Below are positions 16,599-20,704 of a stretch of DNA of 20,704 bases, one piece after another. The stretch covers positions 1 through 20,704 of the forward strand of contig NBMB01000049.1 of the NCBI GenBank assembly GCA_002084765.1, given 5' to 3'. The stretch comes from Candidatus Cloacimonetes bacterium 4572_55. GTDB lineage: Bacteria > 4572-55. Within the stretch, counting starts at the first letter, position 1; each line of letters opens with the position of its first letter. A program made the translations under genes and the position numbers. Under the pieces are notes generated by a model. It had not been told where the DNA came from. It did no database searches and saw nothing but the letters and a program-made list of their open reading frames with translations.

Positions 16599-17768
16599 CT
16601 ATTTCAACAGTGTCATTCGTCGGGTAATGCTTTGTCCAGTATCGGTTTGTAGCCGATAAAAATAAACGCCGGTTCCAACAACCGAACCATTATCATCCTT
16701 GCCATCCCATACGACCGAGTAATCGCCAGCGGTTTGCTCATGCTTAAAAAGAGTGCGAATTTTCTGCCCGGCGACATTGTACAAGACTAATTCGGCGTGA
16801 CTTGTGGCTGGCAACTGATAGCGAATGGTTGTCAGGGGATTAAAGGGATTTGGATAATTTTGTTGCAGAACCAAAGCAAAAGACGTTGTAAACGCATTGT
16901 CTTCGAGGCTTGTCACGTCACTGATATTTGGCCCCCAAAAGGTGGGATACATGGGGATAAAGTCACCGACACCGTCAGGAAAACGTCCGGTAGACTGGTC
17001 AGTCGTTTGCTCTCCAAAGGTCACTTCATCAACGATCAACAATGATGCATTGGTCAGGTAAATGGCTTCACCAGAGGCCGAGAGTTTGAAATTCGTATGC
17101 AAACCCTCCTGCTCCTCATCATTATCCGCCCACACGATTAAAAAGGAATGAGCGGCAATACTGATGTCTGGAAATTCCCATTTATCGAGTTCCTGCCCGT
17201 CATCGGAAAGATGGTATCCGGACAGGGAGATCGCAGCGTCGCTATTATTATAAAATTCGACCCAATCGTCAAATTCCCCATCTTGATCCGCAGCGGTCGA
17301 ATCGTTGGAGGCAAGGAACTCGTTGATGGCTACATCGCCGGTGAGCGGGACCGTGTAAAATTCATAAGCAGCGCGGTGGGGATCAAACATCGCGGCATCA
17401 TCATTTTCTGCATAAATATAAAAGTGCACATCTGTGGCACCTACATCGATCGCTACGCCATAGGTATGGTCGTTTGCCTCGCCGTCATTGTGATTCCCGT
17501 CATCAAACATCCCGGTTTTCACAAAAGCAGCACTGACGCTGTGGCGATAGGCTAACTGCACAGAAACGGCTGCGTCCACTTCCGTCGTGATCCACACCTT
17601 CGAATTTGGCTCAGCGATTTCCGGCGAATAGGTCGTGTTGAGGATGGACGGAGCTTCTGCCTGAAATTCCGGTTGGGATGCCAGGTAATCAATGCGCGCA
17701 TCCATCAATTCGGTTAAACCGACGATTTGCTGGCTCCCCTGTCCGGCTGTCGCGTCAATATTATTCAA
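16599..17768 (-). CDS. CotH-like surface protein, 3' part after frameshift (lamin-tail and sorting modules)
   Basis: 389 codons if counted from a TTG at 17766-17768, which lies inside the 10-bp duplication, has no ribosome binding site and is not a credible start. The first residues (NNIDATAG, then IVGLTELMDARIDYLASQPEF at 16-36) are the missing end of the CotH domain of the upstream frame. Then come a beta-sandwich spacer with MFDDGNHNDGEANDHTYG (87-104), a lamin-tail domain (about 145-255: VAINEFLASNDSTAADQDGE and DDWVEFYN), and a FlgD-like C-terminal module (303-389) with NYPNPFNP and ending RRMTLLK. That module closely matches the amylase C-terminus, implying the same export and anchoring route. 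As it stands the fragment has no signal peptide, so unless the frameshift is bypassed it should not be exported. It reads as the second half of a broken gene. Confidence 0.85.
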   Translation of the reverse strand: MNNIDATAGQGSQQIVGLTELMDARIDYLASQPEFQAEAPSILNTTYSPEIAEPNSKVWITTEVDAAVSVQLAYRHSVSAAFVKTGMFDDGNHNDGEANDHTYGVAIDVGATDVHFYIYAENDDAAMFDPHRAAYEFYTVPLTGDVAINEFLASNDSTAADQDGEFDDWVEFYNNSDAAISLSGYHLSDDGQELDKWEFPDISIAAHSFLIVWADNDEEQEGLHTNFKLSASGEAIYLTNASLLIVDEVTFGEQTTDQSTGRFPDGVGDFIPMYPTFWGPNISDVTSLEDNAFTTSFALVLQQNYPNPFNPLTTIRYQLPATSHAELVLYNVAGQKIRTLFKHEQTAGDYSVVWDGKDDNGSVVGTGVYFYRLQTDTGQSITRRMTLLK

Positions 17769-17780
17769 AATTATTCAAAA
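17761..17780 (-). repeat. Exact 10-bp tandem duplication that breaks the CotH reading frame
   Basis: TTATTCAAAA occurs twice head to tail (17761-17770 and 17771-17780); on the coding strand the unit is TTTTGAATAA. With both copies the upstream frame reads FLNNFE and stops at TAA (17761-17763). With one copy deleted it reads FLNNIDATAGQ and continues through the downstream frame to its natural end. Ten is not a multiple of three, so gain or loss of one copy switches the frame by +1. Confidence 0.9.
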
Positions 17781-18915
17781 AACTCTCGTATGTATAAAAC
17801 TTATTCGGATCATTCTGAACATCACCGGCAATGATCCCCTGAATATCTAACGCGCGGATGTGATACAAATCATTGGCAAAGTTTTCCGAGATGATCGTTT
17901 TCATGTGCGCGACGTACATCTTGCGATAACTCGGATTGGGCAAAATCTGGTTAATAATCGGAAAACCTGGATGCGATTCGTTTAAAAAAGGGTCCAGGCG
18001 CTGCATTGCGATAAAATTTAGCGGAGGGCCGCCAGTCAACAACCTGTTAAACCCACCAAAATTTTCGTTTAAATCCCAAACGATCGGGTTGAACTGACCC
18101 GCATCATCCCTGTACAGATAATAGTTATGCGCAAAGTTGATGGGTGCGTCGAGATTGACCATCAGGATGTCGTAAGCCAGCATCCACAAATGTCGATCCA
18201 CATTCAGAGCGGTTTCAATATTTCCAGGATCATTATTCAAAATATCCAGCATGTTGATTAAATTAGCCCACCCATCGCCTGATTTGAGCTCATAATAATC
18301 ATAATAGTCGGTTGAATCCGAACCATAGAATCCCCAAATATCAACTGATGACGGGGGACCCCCACCGCCCGCGAGTTCACCTTTAAAGAAATCATTTTGA
18401 TTGGAATTCAAATGGTTCCCCAGAAAGAACTTATCCACAGACTGAACGCTGGTATACAACCCAAGATGAGTTCCGTTGATATAGACATTGATGTAATTCG
18501 CATTACTTGCCGGCATGTATTTGCGAGCAATCTCATAGCTCAGCGTCTCCCGGACAAAGCTGGGGTCTTTGAAGACATTAGCCAGTTTCAACGTGCCATA
18601 GCCATCGAGTTCCTGATTATCGATGATGTGATCCAGCTTGATATTCAACGGATTTTTGATCTGATTTGGGGAATAGCTGCTGTTGCCCTTGTATCGCACG
18701 CCCACACTATCGAACTGCGCGCCATTAATCAACGCAGCACCAATAAGCCTTTCCTCGTCGCCAGCCGCATACAGATTGTCCAAAAGTTGATCCCAATTAC
18801 TCTGCTCAAAGGTAATTTCAATCGTGTTGATGGATTCAATATCATAAAAGCCCTGAGCCAGCAATCCGGAAACGCCGGCAAAACATAGCAAAAAAACAAT
18901 TACAGGGGTTCTCAT
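17761..18915 (-). CDS. CotH-kinase-like secreted protein, 5' part (prematurely stopped)
   Basis: CotH proteins have an atypical kinase fold; B. subtilis CotH phosphorylates spore-coat proteins, and many bacterial homologues are secreted surface proteins of unknown substrate. I start at ATG 18913-18915 because AGGAG lies 7 bases upstream; a TTG six bases earlier is too close to that site. The product is 384 residues with a signal peptide MRTPVIVFLLCFAGVSGLLAQ. CotH motifs are GVRYKGNSS (73-81), LKLANVFKDPSFVRE (109-123), GTHLGLYTSVQSVDKFF (148-164) and FNPIVWDLNENFGGFN (275-290) with the expected acidic cluster. It ends abruptly at the 10-bp duplication, overlapping the 3' fragment by 8 bases; the joined protein would be 770 residues. 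It is transcribed divergently from the SPFH gene. Confidence 0.88.
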   Translation of the reverse strand: MRTPVIVFLLCFAGVSGLLAQGFYDIESINTIEITFEQSNWDQLLDNLYAAGDEERLIGAALINGAQFDSVGVRYKGNSSYSPNQIKNPLNIKLDHIIDNQELDGYGTLKLANVFKDPSFVRETLSYEIARKYMPASNANYINVYINGTHLGLYTSVQSVDKFFLGNHLNSNQNDFFKGELAGGGGPPSSVDIWGFYGSDSTDYYDYYELKSGDGWANLINMLDILNNDPGNIETALNVDRHLWMLAYDILMVNLDAPINFAHNYYLYRDDAGQFNPIVWDLNENFGGFNRLLTGGPPLNFIAMQRLDPFLNESHPGFPIINQILPNPSYRKMYVAHMKTIISENFANDLYHIRALDIQGIIAGDVQNDPNKFYTYESFLNNFE

Positions 18916-19149
18916 TTTCAATCTCCTTGATATTTAAAAGTATTTACAAAAAAAAGGTTACTCCAAAAAAATAACACCGTTGAGGATTGGTTCCCGCTTG
19001 CAATATTCCAATTATTATCAAAATCTGATTCTCAGACACAGCAATTGGAGAAAAGTTTAAGTGATAATCCAAAAACCCATATAAACCGCCTGAATTTTAG
19101 AATGAAACAGTGCAGCCTGGAAATTTTTCTCCCTTTTCCCAAAATTTTG
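18916..19149. other. Divergent intergenic region between CotH and SPFH genes
   Basis: About 360 bases separate the CotH and SPFH start codons; this is the portion left of the SPFH promoter. It holds the CotH ribosome binding site (AGGAG on the minus strand, near 18923-18927) and AT-rich sequence with A-runs. I found no convincing CotH promoter: TTGCAA and TGTTAT on the minus strand are 21 bases apart, too far. No RNA gene or conserved ORF is seen; the 64-codon plus-strand frame beginning at 19045 has no ribosome binding site or recognisable content. Confidence 0.5.
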
Positions 19150-19179
19150 TTGACAATCGTCGCGATATTGCTTCATAAT
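19150..19179 (+). promoter_or_regulatory. Probable sigma70-type promoter of the SPFH gene
   Basis: A perfect TTGACA (19150-19155) is followed after 18 bases by CATAAT (19174-19179), five of six matches to the -10 consensus. The predicted start near 19186 would give a leader of about 90 bases before the ATG at 19278, with AAAGGAG upstream of that start. Confidence 0.55.
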
Positions 19180-19277
19180 TGTCTCAATTATCGGAAAGCC
19201 GAACGCGCGTATCGCTTTCAACTTTCAATATTTATCTGAGTCAAGGATGGCTCCGACCCTTTAGAAAGGAGATTGTT

Positions 19278-20399
19278 ATGGGATTGTGGAATAGGTTATC
19301 GAACGAGTTTGTGGACATAATCGAATGGGTGGATAACAGCCGGGACATCATGGTGTATCGGTATCCACGTTACGACAACGAGATCAAATACGGAGCAAAG
19401 CTGATCGTTCGCGAGTCTCAGTCCGCTGTGTTTATCGAGGAGGGACAGCTTGCCGACGTGTTCACCCCGGGCACATACACTCTGGACACCAAAAATTTGC
19501 CGGTCTTGGGCAAGCTGAAAGGCTGGAAATACGGATTCGAGAGTCCGTTTAAGTCCGAGATCTACTTTGTTAGCATGCGCGTGTTTACCGATCGGAAATG
19601 GGGGACAAAACAGCCGATTATGCTACGCGATCCAGAATTTGGCGCGGTGCGGTTACGCGCGTTTGGCACGTATACGGTGCGCGTCAGCGAGCCGGATATT
19701 TTCTTGCAGGAAATTACCGGCACGGATGAGCGTTTTACCACGGATAAAATCACGGATCAACTGCGCAATATGATCATTTCCCGCTTTACCGATCTGTTGG
19801 GCGAACAAAAGATTCCGGCTTTGGACTTAGCCGCGAATTATACCGAGATGGGCGATTTTATCACCTCCAAACTGCATCCGGAGTTTGAAGCATACGGGCT
19901 GGATATCAGCAAAATTTTGATTGAGAGTATTTCGCTGCCAGATGCCGTGGAAAAAGCGCTGGATAAGCGAACAAGCATGGGGATTATCGGCGATATGAGC
20001 AAATATACCCAGTTCCAAACAGCAAATGCGATAGAGGAAGCCGCCAAAAATCCCGGAAGCGGCGGAGATATGGCGTCCGGTGGCATGGGTATGGGATTGG
20101 GGTTTGCTATGGCGAACCAGATCGGAAAATCTATGGGGGCTCAGCAATCTCCCGCGCCGCAACAAGCTCCAGCTCCGGCGCCGCCGCCTCTACCGAGTAT
20201 GCTATATTACGCGGCTCTCGGAGGAAAGCAGGCGGGTCCCTTTGATGCGAAAAGTATCAGCGGTATGATTCGCAGCGGTCAGATGGATCGAGGCACGCTG
20301 GTCTGGAAACAGGGAATGGCAACTTGGACAAAGGCGGGCGATGTTGAGGAATTGCAGTCGGTCTTCGGAGCGATTCCGCCGCCTCTGCCTCCGAGATAG
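19278..20399 (+). CDS. SPFH (YdjI/stomatin-like) protein with C-terminal GYF_2 domain
   Basis: SPFH proteins organise membrane microdomains; B. subtilis YdjI, the nearest type I recognise (COG4260, often labelled virion core protein), helps recruit PspA to the membrane. The frame is open from 19179, but ATG at 19278 with AAAGGAG 6 bases upstream gives the conserved start MGLWNRLSNEFVDIIEWVDN; the product is 373 residues. The SPFH core contains YGAKLIVRESQSAVFIEEGQ (about 38-57), RAFGTYTVRV and a coiled region with YGLDISKILIESISLPDAVEKALDKR. A Gly/Met-rich then Pro/Ala-rich linker follows, then a GYF_2/DUF4339 domain (310-359: YYAALGGKQAGPFDAKSISGM, with VWKQGMATWTKAGDVEEL) and a proline tail PPPLPPR. 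No transmembrane helix or signal peptide is seen, so membrane binding would be peripheral or via partners. No PspA or YdjGH-like gene is visible nearby. Confidence 0.85.
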   Translation: MGLWNRLSNEFVDIIEWVDNSRDIMVYRYPRYDNEIKYGAKLIVRESQSAVFIEEGQLADVFTPGTYTLDTKNLPVLGKLKGWKYGFESPFKSEIYFVSMRVFTDRKWGTKQPIMLRDPEFGAVRLRAFGTYTVRVSEPDIFLQEITGTDERFTTDKITDQLRNMIISRFTDLLGEQKIPALDLAANYTEMGDFITSKLHPEFEAYGLDISKILIESISLPDAVEKALDKRTSMGIIGDMSKYTQFQTANAIEEAAKNPGSGGDMASGGMGMGLGFAMANQIGKSMGAQQSPAPQQAPAPAPPPLPSMLYYAALGGKQAGPFDAKSISGMIRSGQMDRGTLVWKQGMATWTKAGDVEELQSVFGAIPPPLPPR

Positions 20400-20704
20400 T
20401 CTGCGCGATATCTTAAATATAATCTATTTATCCTGCATTATTCATAAGCCTCGGAGAGCCAGAGATATCAGATGTTTGATATTTAATGGGTTAAAGTCTA
20501 TTTTTAACGACATTTCCAAGAAAACTAGAATTTCAGAACCCTTATTTGGGCTGACTCTGCGCTCTCTGTGACTCTGTTGCGAATATAGTGAAATGCGCGC
20601 AAAAGCTTCGTTTTCCTGAAGAAAATTTGGCAAAAAAGATATAATTCTTTAATTATCAATTCTTAATCTGCGATAATCTGCGTAATCTGCGGATCGATTT
20701 CCGT
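20400..20704. other. Non-coding right end with short inverted and direct repeats
   Basis: No plausible gene in these 305 bases. A small hairpin ATATCA (20465-20470) / TGATAT (20477-20482) follows the SPFH gene by 65 bases without a T run, so it is not a standard terminator. Further on are repeats rich in CTCTG (20553-20577) and TAATCTGCG units. The next gene must begin beyond the window. Confidence 0.5.
20664..20691 (+). repeat. Three copies of TAATCTGCG
   Basis: The 9-mer TAATCTGCG occurs at 20664-20672, 20674-20682 and 20683-20691, nearly back to back. Ten to eleven decades of bases earlier (20553-20577) a related-looking cluster GACTCTG...CTCTCTGTGACTCTG occurs. Such CTGCG/CTCTGTG-rich phrases are reminiscent of short interspersed repeats of environmental bacterial genomes, but this is recollection and only one locus is visible here. 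Confidence 0.5.

Noticed and set aside
17761-17781. Programmed +1 ribosomal frameshift joining the two CotH frames
   Set aside because: The 10-bp tandem duplication explains the frame change exactly, and no known slippery signal with a stimulatory structure was seen; the duplication is the simpler account.
1-20704. CRISPR array, prophage, insertion sequence or toxin-antitoxin system
   Set aside because: No regularly spaced repeats, transposase or integrase motifs, terminal inverted repeats or paired small toxin-like genes were found on either strand.

Overview
The window looks like a chromosomal segment from an uncultivated-type bacterium of the FCB superphylum (Calditrichaeota / KSB1 / Marinimicrobia-like). 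Two large secreted proteins end in the FlgD-like C-terminal module with the NYPNPFNP motif that is characteristic of that group, and there is a methylmalonyl-CoA epimerase. The phylum is an inference; no rRNA or other decisive marker is present. Base composition is moderate, start codons are often GTG or TTG, and several sigma70-like -35/-10 pairs can be read.

Left end (1-4401, minus strand): the str operon, read right to left as rpsL (S12), rpsG (S7), fusA (EF-G) and tuf (EF-Tu, only the first 35 codons inside the window). Its promoter lies just upstream of rpsL. Immediately before that is an intrinsic terminator that closes the upstream gene uppS (cis-prenyltransferase for the undecaprenyl carrier lipid).

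Centre left (4557-10645, plus strand): a probable surface-glycan cluster. A promoter and a 10-bp inverted repeat precede a GT4 glycosyltransferase, which overlaps an aspartokinase, which in turn overlaps a GT2 glycosyltransferase. A second strong promoter then leads through a short 49-codon ORF to a SAM methyltransferase and a membrane-anchored PQQ-type beta-propeller protein. The aspartokinase sits oddly among glycan genes and has Leu in place of the conserved substrate-binding Arg.

Centre right (10663-18915, minus strand): methylmalonyl-CoA epimerase; a 1677-residue secreted multidomain GH13 alpha-amylase (catalytic domain, anchor-type and Calx-beta modules, a duplicated GWNM module, C-terminal sorting module); a doubtful small ORF; a strong bidirectional terminator; and a secreted CotH-kinase-like protein split into two reading frames. 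The split coincides with an exact 10-bp tandem duplication at 17761-17780. Removing one copy restores a single 770-residue CotH / lamin-tail / FlgD-like protein, so this is a recent frameshift, a reversible slippage switch or an assembly error.

Right end (19150-20704, plus strand): a promoter and an SPFH (YdjI/stomatin-like) protein fused to a C-terminal GYF_2 domain, followed by about 300 non-coding bases containing short TAATCTGCG repeats. No RNA gene, CRISPR array, insertion sequence or prophage gene was found. I see no clear-cut new defence or mobile system; the strongest leads are the 10-bp frameshifting duplication and the glycan cluster with the atypical aspartokinase.
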